In this document: positions 37,403-46,300 of the stretch, piece by piece
Numbering within the stretch: the stretch's first letter is position 1
Layout: each line of letters begins with the position of its first letter
From: Alphaproteobacteria bacterium
GTDB lineage: Bacteria > Pseudomonadota > Alphaproteobacteria > Caulobacterales > Hyphomonadaceae
Reading direction: 5' to 3'
DNA length: 64,000 bases
Assembly (NCBI GenBank): GCA_018969425.1
Contig: JAGWYJ010000002.1
Span: forward strand, 121,996-185,995
Notes under the pieces: generated by a model
The model's database searches: none
Told to the model about the DNA's origin: nothing
The model's input: only the letters and a program-made list of their open reading frames with translations
Translations under genes and position numbers: made by a program

Positions 37403-38851
37403 ATGGCTAAGACCGTTCTCGTCGTGGACGACGATCCCACTCAGCGCCGCCTGATGCAGGCTGCAGCCGAAAAGCAGGGGTTTCGCGCGCGTGTAGTGGA
37501 CAACGGAGAGCTGGCGCTTGCCGAGGCCTCCGATCCCCGTCAGGGAGTGGATGTTGTCCTTCTTGACCTGGTGATGCCTGGCCTGTCGGGCATGGAGACG
37601 CTTGAGCGGCTGATGGAACGCCGCCCGGACCTTCCGGTGATCGTGCTGACGGCGACCGGCGGGATCGATACCGTCGTCCAGGCCATGCGCGCCGGAGCGA
37701 TCGACTTTCTGGTCAAACCCGCGAGCCCTGAGCGTATCGGGATTTCAATTCGCAATGCGCTCAAGGTGTCGGATTTGCGAGGAGAGGTGAAGCGCCTGAC
37801 ACGCAAGTCTGAAGGCGCAATGGGCTTTGAGGACATGATCGCTGGCGCCCCGACCATGCGTCAGGTGGTGCGACTGGGTCAGCGGGCAGCCGCTTCCGGC
37901 ATTCCTATTCTGATCCTGGGTGAGAGCGGCGTGGGCAAAGAGGTGATCGCGCGGTGCATCCAGGGCGCATCTGATCGCGCCGGAAAGCCCTTCGTGACCG
38001 TCAACTGCGGCGCCATCCCGGAGAATCTCGTGGAATCCATACTCTTCGGCCATGAGAAGGGCTCATTCACCGGCGCTCATGAGAAGAAGCTTGGTAAGTT
38101 TGTGGAGGCCGATCAGGGGACCCTATTCCTTGACGAAGTCGGCGAGCTGCCGCTTGAGATGCAGGTGAAGCTTCTTCGGGTTCTTCAGGAGGGGGAGGTC
38201 GACGCTGTCGGTTCGCGCCGCCCGACTAAGGTCGATGTTCGGATTATCTCCGCGACCAACCGGGACCTGGCCGCGCAGGTTCGAGAGGGACGTTTTCGCG
38301 AGGACCTCTATTATCGCCTCAACGTCTTTCCAATCGAGGTTCCCGCACTTCGGGAGCGACGAGAGGACCTGCCCGCTATGGTTGATCACTTCATCCGGCG
38401 GTTCAACGCTGAAGAAGGGCGGACCGTCCCGGGCGTCACCGCCGAGGCGATGAACATGCTGATGTCCTACGATTGGCCGGGCAATGTCCGTCAGCTCGAA
38501 AACTCAGTGTTCAGGGCGATCGTGCTGTCTGACGGGGACGCCCTGACGCCGGACGACTTTCCCCAGATTTCGGGTCAGGTTTCGCCAGCGCGTGCCGCGT
38601 CAGACGGTGCGGCGGTCATGACCACGGATATGACGACCGGTCAGAAGCTCGCCATCAGCGACGAAGCCGGCGAGCTTAGGACCCTCGAGGCGATCGAGCG
38701 GGATCTCATCCAGTATGCGATCGACCACTATGCAGGTCACATGTCGGAAGTCGCCCGGCGGCTCGGAATTGGTCGTTCGACCCTTTATCGAAAAGTTCGA
38801 GAGTACGATTTGAAGGTGCGGGACGACTTTGAGGTTGATGAAGCTGTCTGA
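37403..38851 (+). CDS. NtrC-family sigma-54-dependent response regulator
   Basis: A 482-residue three-domain activator. The receiver (1-120) has acidic VDDDP and phosphoacceptor Asp55 in LLDLVMPG. The AAA+ domain (~145-390) has Walker A GESGVGKE, the sigma-54 contact loop as GSFTGA rather than GAFTGA, Walker B TLFLDEVGELP, and DWPGNVRQLENS. The C-terminal Fis-type helix-turn-helix is MSEVARRLGIGRSTLYRKVREY. No sensor kinase gene is adjacent, so the cognate kinase is elsewhere. The target regulon cannot be deduced. Confidence 0.93.
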   Translation: MAKTVLVVDDDPTQRRLMQAAAEKQGFRARVVDNGELALAEASDPRQGVDVVLLDLVMPGLSGMETLERLMERRPDLPVIVLTATGGIDTVVQAMRAGAIDFLVKPASPERIGISIRNALKVSDLRGEVKRLTRKSEGAMGFEDMIAGAPTMRQVVRLGQRAAASGIPILILGESGVGKEVIARCIQGASDRAGKPFVTVNCGAIPENLVESILFGHEKGSFTGAHEKKLGKFVEADQGTLFLDEVGELPLEMQVKLLRVLQEGEVDAVGSRRPTKVDVRIISATNRDLAAQVREGRFREDLYYRLNVFPIEVPALRERREDLPAMVDHFIRRFNAEEGRTVPGVTAEAMNMLMSYDWPGNVRQLENSVFRAIVLSDGDALTPDDFPQISGQVSPARAASDGAAVMTTDMTTGQKLAISDEAGELRTLEAIERDLIQYAIDHYAGHMSEVARRLGIGRSTLYRKVREYDLKVRDDFEVDEAV

Positions 38852-38952
38852 CCAGAGACGCGATGGGGTGCGCGACTCGACCCTGACCGGGTGGTGGGCC
38901 GTGCAAGTTGCTCGTAAAGCATCAGGGTCCTGATCGTATTACAAACGCCAAA

Positions 38953-38981
38953 AGCCGGAAACGGTGAATCCGCTTCCGGCT
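38953..38981 (-). terminator. Rho-independent terminator of rpsU
   Basis: On the minus strand a 12-bp stem (AGCCGGAAGCGG with CCGTTTCCGGCT, one G-U pair) with a five-base loop is followed by TTTGGCGTTTG. It begins 29 bp after the rpsU stop. Confidence 0.75.
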
Positions 38982-39009
38982 GTCAGTCTGAACCGACGTG
39001 GACAAACCC

Positions 39010-39228
39010 CTAGGTCTTGGGAAGAAGACCTTCGCGCTGAGCGCGCTTCCGAGCAAGCTTCCGAGCGCGACGAACGGCTTCCGCCTTCTCGCGGGCCTTC
39101 TTCTCGGATGGTTTCTCGAAATGGTTACGGCGCTTCATCTCCCGGAAGAGACCTTCACGCTGCATCTTTTTCTTAAGCGCTTTCAACGCCTGGTCGACGT
39201 TGTTATCGCGCACCACGATCTGAACGAT
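39010..39228 (-). CDS. rpsU: 30S ribosomal protein S21, apparent ATC start
   Basis: A small-subunit ribosomal protein near the mRNA-binding platform; 72 residues counting the apparent start. The body ([20 protein letters not shown], then [20 protein letters not shown]) is typical of alphaproteobacterial S21. The family N-terminus is normally MVQ(I/V).VRDNN; here the frame reads [10 protein letters not shown], with ATC (39226-39228) where ATG is expected. GGAGAG (39235-39240) lies six bases before that ATC. No in-frame ATG exists; the nearest alternatives are GTG codons at 39216 and 39213 with no ribosome site and loss of conserved residues. A sequencing error is possible. Confidence 0.88.
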   Translation of the reverse strand: MVQIVVRDNNVDQALKALKKKMQREGLFREMKRRNHFEKPSEKKAREKAEAVRRARKLARKRAQREGLLPKT

Positions 39229-39240
39229 GTGCCACTCTCC
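39226..39240 (-). promoter_or_regulatory. rpsU ribosome binding site and non-canonical start codon
   Basis: GGAGAG at 39235-39240 is followed by six bases and then ATC at 39226-39228, in frame with S21. An out-of-frame ATG lies one base before the GGAGAG. This spacing supports initiation at ATC rather than at the downstream GTGs. Confidence 0.6.
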
Positions 39241-39419
39241 ATTAGCCGGGCCCGTCTCCTTTGGGGAGGTCGGACCGGAAGAATGCGATCCTGTCTCCCG
39301 GACAGCCGGGATAAGAACGCCTTCAAACGCGTTGAATCTAACTCGCTCATGACGAACGATCGGCGGTGCGATAGCATAGGAAATACGACCTGCCTACTGT
39401 TCCGTGAGAGGAGAGGGCC

Positions 39420-40055
39420 ATGAATCTGGATCAGGACGGGGCTGCCCCGAGCGATCGCTTCCGGATGAAGCTTCTCGAGGCTATGCTTGAGTTAGCTCCG
39501 GATATGGGGTGGTCAGCGTCTTCCTTCGAAGCGGCGCGCCAGCGATGCGGCTTGACGCAAGGAGAAGCGGATTTGGCTTGTCCCGGTGGAGTGGGCGATC
39601 TGCTGACGGCGTTTCATCACCTGATGAGCGCAAAGGTCGGGACGCGGATTGGAGACGCCGATCTGGCCGGCATGAAAGTCCGGGACAAGGTGACTTTCGG
39701 GGTTCAAGCCTACCTGGACGCCCTTGAGCCGTTCAGGCCTGCCGTTCGCAGAGCGATGGCCTCTCCGCTTAATGTCTTCGCAGGTCCGAAGGGCCTCTGG
39801 AGTGTTGCGGATGCGATTTGGTCTGGTCTTGGCGATCGTTCAACGGACTTTAACTGGTATTCTAAGCGAACCATTCTTTCGGGCGTAATCTCCTCGACGC
39901 TTCTGGTGTGGCTGGCCGGAGACGGTGACGAGACAGACGCGTTTCTGCGGCGACGGATCGCCGACGTCATGACGTTCGAAAAGACAAAAGCGAGGGTGCG
40001 ATCGTTCTTCACCTCTCCGACGACAGAGGCCGCGCCCCCAGGAGCGGGATCCTGA
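39420..40055 (+). CDS. COQ9-family ubiquinone biosynthesis accessory protein
   Basis: A 211-residue protein of the COQ9 family, lipid-binding TetR-like fold proteins that support ubiquinone synthesis. Helical segments MKLLEAMLELAPDMGWSASS and the C-terminal region DFNWYSKRTILSGVISSTLLVW with YSKR and TLLVWL are family hallmarks. It is divergent from rpsU, a conserved alphaproteobacterial arrangement. ATG 39420 follows GAGAGGAGAGGGCC. The Pro/Gly-rich last ~12 residues are probably disordered. Confidence 0.9.
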   Translation: MNLDQDGAAPSDRFRMKLLEAMLELAPDMGWSASSFEAARQRCGLTQGEADLACPGGVGDLLTAFHHLMSAKVGTRIGDADLAGMKVRDKVTFGVQAYLDALEPFRPAVRRAMASPLNVFAGPKGLWSVADAIWSGLGDRSTDFNWYSKRTILSGVISSTLLVWLAGDGDETDAFLRRRIADVMTFEKTKARVRSFFTSPTTEAAPPGAGS

Positions 40056-40096
40056 TCTGGGCTTTTCATTGCCGAATTGGCAGCGGAGGCTCGAGG

Positions 40097-41191
40097 TCAG
40101 GAGCGTTCGGTCAGCCGGACCGCATGGCCCATCTTTCGACCCTCGGCAGCGCGCCGTTTGCCATAGAGATGGATCTTGTCTCCGTGGCGAAGATGGTCCT
40201 GCCAGGAGTGAACCTCCGTTCCCAGAAGATTGACCATCTCACCGTCTGAATGACGTCTCGTATCTCCCAGAGGCCAGCCGCAGACAGCGCGGATGTGCTG
40301 TTCGAACTGGCCAGTCAGGCAGGCGTCTTCCGTCCAGTGACCAGAGTTGTGGACCCTTGGAGCGAACTCATTCGCCAGAAGGCTCCCCTCGCGGGTGACG
40401 AAGAGCTCGAGCGCAAGCACGCCGACATAGTCCAGCTCAGCTGCGAGAAGACGAGCCATTGTCTGCGCTCTTTCCAGCAGATCGGACGGAAGCCTGGAGG
40501 GAAAGATCGACCGGCGCAGGATCCCGCCCTCATGAACGTTTCTTGGACAATCCCATGTTCGAACGTCGCCATCCGCGCCCCGTGCGAGAAGGACGGAGAT
40601 CTCGCAGTCAAAATCGATGAGCGCCTCCAGTACGGCGCGCCCGCCCTGCATCTCTGCGAATGCAGCATCCGGGTTCACGACGCCGGACAGGCGGATTTGC
40701 CCTTTGCCGTCGTAACCGGAGAAGCGGGTCTTGAGGATCCCGGCCCCTCCTAGTTGATTGAGGGCGGATTGGATCTGGTGAGCCCCGTCGATGCGGGCGA
40801 AGGGTGCGGGCTCGATGCCGATATCCCGAAAGAATGACTTCTCAGCCAGTCGGTCCTGGGAAATGGCGAGGGCTCGGGCGTCTGGGCGGACCGTGGTTCC
40901 TGCCGCCTCGATGATGTCGAGAGCTTCGGGTGGAATGTTCTCGAATTCAAGCGTCGCAACCTTCACGCTTGCGGCGAACTCCCTCAGGGCGTCGCGATCC
41001 GTGTAAGGAGCGATGAACGTCTTGCGGGCCGCTCGCGAGGCGGGACAGTCGCTTTCAGGAGCGAAGATATGGACGTCGAGGCCAAGTCTGGCGGCTGCCA
41101 GAGCGAGCATTCGGCCGAGCTGTCCTCCGCCGAGAATGCCTATGGCGTCCCCGGGGACGGCGAAGGGCGCCGGAAGGGCTGCATCGGTCAC
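40097..41191 (-). CDS. purK: N5-carboxyaminoimidazole ribonucleotide synthase
   Basis: An ATP-grasp enzyme of de novo purine synthesis converting AIR and bicarbonate to N5-CAIR; 364 residues. The N-terminal [23 protein letters not shown]-grasp [12 protein letters not shown] and [29 protein letters not shown] segments are diagnostic. It overlaps purE by four bases, giving a purE-purK unit. It is convergent with the COQ9 gene. Confidence 0.96.
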   Translation of the reverse strand: MTDAALPAPFAVPGDAIGILGGGQLGRMLALAAARLGLDVHIFAPESDCPASRAARKTFIAPYTDRDALREFAASVKVATLEFENIPPEALDIIEAAGTTVRPDARALAISQDRLAEKSFFRDIGIEPAPFARIDGAHQIQSALNQLGGAGILKTRFSGYDGKGQIRLSGVVNPDAAFAEMQGGRAVLEALIDFDCEISVLLARGADGDVRTWDCPRNVHEGGILRRSIFPSRLPSDLLERAQTMARLLAAELDYVGVLALELFVTREGSLLANEFAPRVHNSGHWTEDACLTGQFEQHIRAVCGWPLGDTRRHSDGEMVNLLGTEVHSWQDHLRHGDKIHLYGKRRAAEGRKMGHAVRLTERS

Positions 41192-41727
41192 TGTGTGTCG
41201 CTCACCGTTTCGGGCGTTGCCTCGCTTTGATTGCGTCTCCAGCCGTCGAGTCGCTGCGCGAGAGCCTGATCAGAAAGTGCGAGGATAGATGCTGCGAGGA
41301 TGGCGGCGTTGGCGGCGCCCGGCTCTCCGATGGCGAAGGTTCCCACAGGAACGCCGCGCGGCATCTGGACGATGGATAGGAGACTGTCGAGACCGGAAAG
41401 GGCGCTTGATTTCACGGGCACTCCCAGAACCGGGAGGGTGGTCATGGAAGCGATCATTCCCGGCAGGTGAGCCGCCCCTCCTGCGCCGGCTATGATCACC
41501 TGTACGCCGCGGGCTTGAGCTCCCTTGGCGTGTTCGACCAGTCTGTCAGGAGTTCGGTGAGCGGAGACCACGCGCGTCTCATGGGGGACCCCCAGTCCCT
41601 CAAGGATGGCGGCCGCTTCGCGCATTGTCGGCCAGTCCGATCGGCTGCCCATCACGATGCTGACAAGAGGAACGCCGCCAGGCGACATCGCCCTCGCCGG
41701 GCCGGAGTCAGGCGCGTCTGAACTCAT
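41188..41727 (-). CDS. purE: N5-CAIR mutase
   Basis: Interconverts N5-CAIR and CAIR in purine biosynthesis. It is 179 residues. Class I signatures are [25 protein letters not shown] and [28 protein letters not shown]. It is upstream of and overlaps purK. An N-terminal extension of ~20 residues precedes the catalytic core; a start nearer the core (the internal ATG at residue 14) is possible. Confidence 0.96.
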   Translation of the reverse strand: MSSDAPDSGPARAMSPGGVPLVSIVMGSRSDWPTMREAAAILEGLGVPHETRVVSAHRTPDRLVEHAKGAQARGVQVIIAGAGGAAHLPGMIASMTTLPVLGVPVKSSALSGLDSLLSIVQMPRGVPVGTFAIGEPGAANAAILAASILALSDQALAQRLDGWRRNQSEATPETVSDTQ

Positions 41728-41840
41728 GCAAGTCTCCCGATGGCGGCCGAACGTCTTTGCGCCCGGTCATGGAAGTGGAGGAGTATAGGTCTAAAGGGTC
41801 CGTTCGCAACATGGCCTTTGGGCTCCTCGGGGGAATACGG

Positions 41841-41855
41841 TTAACCATCTCCTAA
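41841..41855 (+). promoter_or_regulatory. CtrA-like box upstream of GGDEF gene
   Basis: TTAACCATCTCCTAA fits the CtrA pattern TTAA-N7-TTAA with one mismatch (CTAA) and contains the extended half-site TTAACCAT. It ends 40 bp before the GGDEF-gene ATG, within promoter range. A cpdR gene in the window supports a CtrA circuit in this organism. Confidence 0.5.
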
Positions 41856-41895
41856 CGTCGATGGTGTGAAGTGAAGGCTCAAAAGAGCTGAAAGC

Positions 41896-42660
41896 ATGAC
41901 TCGAAGGCCCGCTTCCCCCTCAGACCCCGTGAACCCCGTGCCTGATGAGCTCGTTTGTGGGGCGGTCAGCGTTTCAGACCACGATCGTCTGATCCGAGCC
42001 GCGCGCCTTCTTGGGGTTCCGACCGCAGATCTCACGAGGCCCGTTCAGGGCGCGCTGCTCTCTATGTTGGGGGAGGTGGAGGCGCTTAGGCGCGAACTCG
42101 CAGAGGTTAAGGAGGCTCTGGCTGAGGCTGAGGCCTCGGCTGATTTCGACCCGCTTGTCTCCGTGTACAATCGCCGGGCCTTTCTTCGCGAGGCCTCTCG
42201 AGTGATGGCGATGGTGCGTCGTCACGAGATTGAGGCCAGTCTGATCTTCTTCGATCTGGATCGGTTCAAGGAAGTGAACGACAGGAGCGGTCATGCTGCC
42301 GGCGATGCGGCGCTGCGACAAGTTGGAGAGGTTTTGATCGCCCATACTCGGGAAACAGACATCATCGGCCGTCTGGGTGGGGACGAGTTCGCTGTCGTTC
42401 TGACCCACATTCGTGACGATGCGGCTCAGGCGAAGGCAGAGGCTTTGGCGCAGGCGATTGCAGCCTCTCCGGTCCGGTATGAGGGACGTACCCTGAACCT
42501 GAGCGTCTCGATCGGGGTGTCGCATTTTGGTGCGGACGCCTCGATTGAGCAGATACTGGAGGCCGCCGATGAGGCGATGTTCATTCGCAAGGCGCGCCGT
42601 TCCGAAGGCCCGCAATTCAGGCTGGCCGCACTCGGTCTGACCGGCGAAACGGGATCCTAA
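41896..42660 (+). CDS. Diguanylate cyclase (GGDEF), with I-site
   Basis: Makes c-di-GMP from two GTP; 254 residues. Residues ~55-90 are a coiled-coil helix (EVEALRRELAEVKEALAEAE). The GGDEF domain (~95-245) carries the intact GGDEF signature at 161-165. An RxxD I-site (RETD, 152-155) is exactly five residues before it, so product inhibition is expected. No sensor domain is recognised in the N-terminal ~55 residues. There is a CtrA-like box upstream at 41841-41855. Its stop overlaps the stop of the convergent VWA gene. Confidence 0.92.
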   Translation: MTRRPASPSDPVNPVPDELVCGAVSVSDHDRLIRAARLLGVPTADLTRPVQGALLSMLGEVEALRRELAEVKEALAEAEASADFDPLVSVYNRRAFLREASRVMAMVRRHEIEASLIFFDLDRFKEVNDRSGHAAGDAALRQVGEVLIAHTRETDIIGRLGGDEFAVVLTHIRDDAAQAKAEALAQAIAASPVRYEGRTLNLSVSIGVSHFGADASIEQILEAADEAMFIRKARRSEGPQFRLAALGLTGETGS

Positions 42661-43541
42661 CGGGGGCCGGGCGGTCGGCCCCATCCTCGCCCGCCGCCCC
42701 AGACTTTTTCGCCGATCAGGCAGTCCGTTTTTTCCGCGGGGAGCCTGAGTTGAACTCGTTGCAGGCCGTCTGACGGGAGCTGCGCGGCGTCGGCGAACTG
42801 TATCGGAGCGGTTTCGGGAGCGATCTCGAGGCCGGCGATCTCCATCACCAGCTTCTTTCGTATCGTCGCTGTCAGGTGCTTCAGGTCGTAAACAGGAGCA
42901 ATGAAGGCGGCTTCACCCCCGATCACGCAATGCTTGTAGTACCGGTCGAGATGGTCGATGTCGTAGAATTCCCTGGGCTTGTTAAGCATGATCGGCAGTC
43001 CGTTAATCGTGATCCGGCGCTTGATCACCTCGTCTCTCGTAAGGTCGACCTGCGGTCCCGTATTGTTGGCGCCGTCGCCTGAAACGTCGATGACCCGGCG
43101 CGCCCCGGCGAACTCATTCGTCTCAATGAGTTCAGTCGCCTTGATCAGGGCGCTTGAGATCGAAGTTCTTTGTTCGCCGTAGATGGGCTCTTTCGCCAGA
43201 CGATCGGCGAAGGCGCGAGCAGAGGCCTCAGAATCGATTATGGTCCAGGGAATGACCTGGACCGGCTCATACATGCCGGCCCACTCCATATAAGTGACGG
43301 CTATGCGCCCTCTGGGGCCCGAGGTCATTGCATTGATGACGTCCTTCTGACGAAAGGCGTCCACATATCCGTTACGTTGCAGCTCGTGCTCGTCATAGTC
43401 CATGGATTGAGAGACATCGACTGCGAGCACTAGCTCGAGGTCTACTGCCTGAAGCTTCTGAGCTTGGGCGGCGGAGGACGAGAGAGCGACGATAAGGGCA
43501 GCTAGCGCAGCCGAGCGCAGGCGACAGAACGAAAAGGGCAT
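42657..43541 (-). CDS. Exported DUF1194 / von Willebrand A-like protein
   Basis: A predicted secreted or periplasmic protein of 294 residues. A cleavable signal (LRSAALAALIVALSSSAAQAQ) precedes a VWA fold with MIDAS motif DVSQS (42-46, DxSxS) and DVSGDGANNTG later, matching DUF1194. No transmembrane helix follows. The C-terminus (GGGRGWGRPPGPR) is Gly/Pro-rich. Substrate or partner is unknown. It is convergent with the diguanylate cyclase. Confidence 0.85.
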   Translation of the reverse strand: MPFSFCRLRSAALAALIVALSSSAAQAQKLQAVDLELVLAVDVSQSMDYDEHELQRNGYVDAFRQKDVINAMTSGPRGRIAVTYMEWAGMYEPVQVIPWTIIDSEASARAFADRLAKEPIYGEQRTSISSALIKATELIETNEFAGARRVIDVSGDGANNTGPQVDLTRDEVIKRRITINGLPIMLNKPREFYDIDHLDRYYKHCVIGGEAAFIAPVYDLKHLTATIRKKLVMEIAGLEIAPETAPIQFADAAQLPSDGLQRVQLRLPAEKTDCLIGEKVWGGGRGWGRPPGPR

Positions 43542-43947
43542 GGTCGGTTCCTCACTCCGGTCGCACTCTGCCGATCTCCGTCCTCGGGTGCAAGGCGAAG
43601 GGGATCACGAACGCACGAGGCGGAGATGGGCCGCCCCGGTCCGCGAGGGCGAGGGCGGAGACGGGGCGCGTCGCCCTGAAGACCTTGACCTTTATCTCGT
43701 CTGGGGGTACCTCCGCCCACCATCCCGCGCAGACTCGTTTTCTGCGCCTTGATCAGGACGACCCTGGCCGCTGAGAGGCGGAGCAACCGGATGAGCCTGA
43801 CGAGGTCCCCCGCCCAGCGCGTTGCGCCCGGCGGGGCGTTTGTCGTTTTGTGGCCGGATCGCCGTCGGTGGCGTACTGGTCGGAGGGCGGCTGAGACGGC
43901 TGAGGGAAGGACTGGACGGGCCCGCCGTTGAGGGAAGGAGGAGAGAC
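43542..43947. other. Gap upstream of ffh
   Basis: This 406 bp between the divergent DUF1194 gene and ffh has no convincing gene; apparent frames are GC-driven shadows. TTGACC (43685-43690) followed 17 bp later by TACCTC is a weak promoter candidate. No SRP RNA motif was found. Confidence 0.5.
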
Positions 43948-45432
43948 ATGTTTGAAGCGTTGACCGAAAAGCTCTCCGGGGTCTTTGAGGGGCTGACCGG
44001 GCGGGGAGCCCTGTCCGAGAAGGATGTGTCCGACGCCCTGCGTGAGATACGCGTCGCCTTGCTGGAGGCGGATGTCGCTCTGCCTGTCGTGCGGAAATTC
44101 GTTGACGACGTAAGGCCGAAGGCGGTGGGCGAGAGCGTCATCCGCTCGATCAAGCCCGGCCAACTGGTCGTAAAGATTGTCTATGACGCCCTGGTTGATG
44201 TTCTGGGCGGGGATTCGGAGCCTGAGCGACTGAAGATCGATAGCCCTCCGGCTGTCATCATGATGGCCGGCCTTCAGGGCTCAGGTAAGACGACGACCAC
44301 GGGAAAGCTGGCGCGGCGCCTGAGAGAGGCTGATCGCAAGAAGGTCCTCGTTGCTTCGCTGGACGTTCGGCGGCCGGCTGCGATGGAGCAGTTGCGCATC
44401 CTGGCCGGACAGGCCGGTGTCGAGGCCTTGCCAATCGTGGACGGTCAGCTGCCTGCGGATATTGCGAAGAGGGCTCTTAGCGCGGCGCGCCTTGGCGGTT
44501 TCGACGTTCTTATTCTCGACACTGCAGGTCGCACCACCCTCGACGAACAGATGATGGAGGAAGCCGCGGCGATTGCTTCGATCGCCCGGCCTCAGGAGAC
44601 GCTTCTGGTCGTCGACGCCCTGACTGGTCAGGATGCGGTAGAGACCGCCCGCCGATTCCATGAACGTCTTCCCCTGACGGGTCTCGTCCTGACCCGGATG
44701 GATGGTGACGGTCGCGGCGGCGCCGCACTTTCGATGCGCTCGGTCACCGGACTTCCGATCCGTTTTCTCGGGAGCGGGGAGAAGCTTGACGGTCTTGATG
44801 TATTCGACGCGCGGCGCGTTGCCGGCCGAATTCTGGGTCAGGGGGACATCGTTTCGCTCGTTGAAAAGGCGAAAGCCGAAATTGACGAGGCGGAAGCAGA
44901 AAAGCTCGCCAAGAAAATGGCGAAGGGCCAGTTTGATTTGGATGACCTCGCCAGCCAGTTGCGCCAGCTTCAGCGGATGGGAGGACTTGGCGGATTGATG
45001 GGCATGCTGCCGGGCGCTCAGAAGGCGAAGGCGGCTATGGCGGGGGCGCAGATCGACGATCGCATGCTGAAGCGTCAGGAGGCGATTATCCTCTCCATGA
45101 CCCCCTCCGAGCGACGCAAGCCGGACCTTCTTCAGGCCTCTCGAAAGCGTCGGATTGCTGCGGGGGCGGGGGTGGACGTGGCCGAGGTGAACAAGGTGCT
45201 GAAGATGCACCGAAACATGTCGGACATGATGAAGAAGATGGGTAAGGGCGGCATGAAGGGCATGGCCCAGGCGATGGGGTCCATGATGGGCGGCCCCCCA
45301 GGCCAGGGTCCTCAGCTCCCGCCCGGCGCGTTGAAGGGGCTGCAAGGCCTGGGCGGCGCTCCTGGCGCTCCCAAGCTTCCGGGACTAGGGGGTCTCCCGG
45401 GGCTCGGTGCGCCCAAGAAGGGGGGTAAGTGA
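43948..45432 (+). CDS. ffh: Signal recognition particle protein Ffh
   Basis: A GTPase of the signal recognition particle for co-translational targeting; 494 residues. The N domain (MFEALTEKLSGVFEGLTGRG), G domain (GLQGSGKTTTTGKLA Walker A; DTAGRTTLDEQMM; TRMDGDGRGGAALS) and methionine-rich M domain are all present. ATG 43948 follows GGAAGGAGGAGAG. The C-terminus after ~residue 440 is rich in Gly/Pro/Met repeats. It heads ffh-aroQ-rpsP-GNAT-rimM; its stop overlaps the aroQ start. Confidence 0.98.
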   Translation: MFEALTEKLSGVFEGLTGRGALSEKDVSDALREIRVALLEADVALPVVRKFVDDVRPKAVGESVIRSIKPGQLVVKIVYDALVDVLGGDSEPERLKIDSPPAVIMMAGLQGSGKTTTTGKLARRLREADRKKVLVASLDVRRPAAMEQLRILAGQAGVEALPIVDGQLPADIAKRALSAARLGGFDVLILDTAGRTTLDEQMMEEAAAIASIARPQETLLVVDALTGQDAVETARRFHERLPLTGLVLTRMDGDGRGGAALSMRSVTGLPIRFLGSGEKLDGLDVFDARRVAGRILGQGDIVSLVEKAKAEIDEAEAEKLAKKMAKGQFDLDDLASQLRQLQRMGGLGGLMGMLPGAQKAKAAMAGAQIDDRMLKRQEAIILSMTPSERRKPDLLQASRKRRIAAGAGVDVAEVNKVLKMHRNMSDMMKKMGKGGMKGMAQAMGSMMGGPPGQGPQLPPGALKGLQGLGGAPGAPKLPGLGGLPGLGAPKKGGK

Positions 45433-45740
45433 TGTCGGGCCCTGGTCCTTCAGATCCTATTCCCGAGCTTCTCCGGCTGCGGGCGTCGATTGATAACATC
45501 GACGCAGCTCTGGTCCATATGCTGGCCGAGCGCTTCCGTTGCACCAAGGCTGTCGGGGAGCTCAAGGCGGCGCATAATCTGCCGGCCGCGGACAAGGCGC
45601 GCGAGGCTGAACAGATCGCGAGATTAAGACGGCTGGCCTCGGAGGCTGATCTTGATCCCGATTTTGCAGAGAAATTTCTTGCGTTCATTGTGACGGAGGT
45701 GATCCGCCACCATGAGCGCCTGAAGGAGGCGCGGTCATGA
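45432..45740 (+). CDS. Chorismate mutase (AroQ-type)
   Basis: Converts chorismate to prephenate on the way to Phe and Tyr. It is 102 residues, a typical all-helical AroQ monomer. Key positions RASIDNIDAALVHMLAERF and the Lys of TKAVGELK are visible. The ATG shares one base with the ffh stop (TGATG). A chorismate mutase after ffh and before rpsP is conserved in Alphaproteobacteria. Confidence 0.93.
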   Translation: MSGPGPSDPIPELLRLRASIDNIDAALVHMLAERFRCTKAVGELKAAHNLPAADKAREAEQIARLRRLASEADLDPDFAEKFLAFIVTEVIRHHERLKEARS

Positions 45741-45880
45741 GCGACCTCAAAGACAGGCGGCCGGCGATCGGCTCGGACGCGGCGCAGTGTGCCGGTTCAT
45801 GTTCGGTCGCCAGACGGCGCGTCTCAGGAACTCACATCATCTTTAGTCTGTTTATTGTTTCATTCTGAAAGGTCTTTACC

Positions 45881-46294
45881 ATGTCTCTCAAAATTCGTCT
45901 GGCTCGCGGCGGCTCCAAGCACCGTCCCTATTACCGGATCGTCGTGGCCGATTCTCGCTCGCCGAGAGATGGGCGGTTCATCGAGAAAATCGGCGCTTAC
46001 AATCCGCTGCTCGGTAAGGATGACGAGAAGCGCGTCGTGCTCGATTTGGACAAGACGCGCGAGTGGTTGGCCAAGGGCGCGCTGCCTACCGATCGGGTGG
46101 CTCGCTTCCTCGGCGCAGCGGGTCTCGTGAAATGGGAGCATGGCGACAATCCTCAGCGCGGTGAGCCGGGCGAGAAGGCGAAGGCCCGGGTCGCTGAGCG
46201 TGAAGAGCGCGAGGCCGCTCGTCGTGCAGCTGAGGAAGAGGCGCGCAATGCGCCGGCAGAGGATACGGCTGCCGAGGAAGAGGCGGTCGGGTAG
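45881..46294 (+). CDS. rpsP: 30S ribosomal protein S16 with long C-terminal tail
   Basis: A 30S assembly and structural protein; 137 residues, while the core family is about 80-90. The conserved core [24 protein letters not shown], then [11 protein letters not shown] and [13 protein letters not shown] ends near residue 90. A ~45-residue tail rich in Glu, Arg and Ala follows ([20 protein letters not shown]) and is probably helical; such tails are common in Alphaproteobacteria. A 140 bp gap precedes it. The next gene begins 6 bp after the stop. Confidence 0.97.
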   Translation: MSLKIRLARGGSKHRPYYRIVVADSRSPRDGRFIEKIGAYNPLLGKDDEKRVVLDLDKTREWLAKGALPTDRVARFLGAAGLVKWEHGDNPQRGEPGEKAKARVAEREEREAARRAAEEEARNAPAEDTAAEEEAVG

Positions 46295-46300
46295 GCCCTC

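Noticed and set aside
43542..43947. SRP RNA gene beside ffh
   Set aside because: No GGAAGCAGCC-type loop or matching helix was found in the gap.
44281..45345. 354-codon minus-strand frame
   Set aside because: Antisense to ffh; His/Leu/Arg-rich with no motif.
45737..45868. 43-codon frame overlapping the chorismate mutase stop (ATGA)
   Set aside because: Short, low-complexity hydrophobic end, no ribosome site of note, no family recognised; more likely leader sequence of rpsP.
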